Shown here piece after piece: positions 5,386-5,411 of a stretch of DNA of 5,411 bases. Location of the stretch: the NCBI GenBank assembly GCA_019323665.1, contig JAHWHA010000077.1, forward strand, positions 1 through 5,411. Reading direction: 5' to 3'. This stretch comes from Candidatus Woesearchaeota archaeon. GTDB taxonomy: Archaea > Nanobdellota > Nanobdellia > Woesearchaeales > JAGVZT01. Position numbers and translations under genes: made by a program. The notes below the pieces were generated by a model. That model saw nothing but the letters and a program-made list of their open reading frames with translations, had not been told where the DNA came from and ran no database searches. Each line of letters opens with the position of its first letter. The stretch's first letter is position 1.

Positions 5386-5411
5386 AGATTTACACTAACA
5401 TTTTTAATTAA

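Overview
This window most likely comes from an archaeon, perhaps a DPANN-type lineage. The evidence is A/T-rich intergenic DNA with archaeal-style TATA boxes (TTAAATAT, TTTAAATA), short or absent Shine-Dalgarno leaders, T-tract ends and tight ATGA gene overlaps. The lineage is an inference; no taxonomic marker gene is present. No RNA gene, CRISPR array or mobile element was recognised.

Left half (about 1-3064, minus strand), in transcription order. (1) A 383-residue protein reads as two tandem copies of a diadenylate-cyclase (DAC/DisA_N)-like fold. The second copy keeps a DGA motif, but neither copy keeps the RHR motif of active c-di-AMP synthases. (2) After 139 bp holding a possible promoter and two small dyads comes a 498-residue member of the octopine/nopaline (opine) dehydrogenase family. 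(3) Fourteen bases further on is the start of a gene cut by the window edge, whose first 87 residues look like a cobalamin-binding domain with the DxHxxG signature. I know of no described system that joins these three families.

Middle (3065-3367): a 303-bp, very A/T-rich divergent promoter region with TATA boxes facing both ways, a 15-bp direct repeat and a perfect 8-bp-arm palindrome.

Right half (3368-5079, plus strand): a CPA2-type cation:proton antiporter membrane domain without a C-terminal RCK/TrkA domain. It is translationally coupled (ATGA) to a 163-residue soluble protein of unknown function with a weak PepSY-like look. Because c-di-AMP is an established regulator of potassium and cation transporters, a DAC-like gene divergent from an antiporter is a suggestive arrangement. 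The DAC-like protein may, however, be a receptor or pseudoenzyme, or make something else.

Right end (5080-5411): a T-rich possible terminator, then a small independent unit with its own TATA box, a good ribosome binding site, a 30-codon GTG-start ORF and a T-tract.
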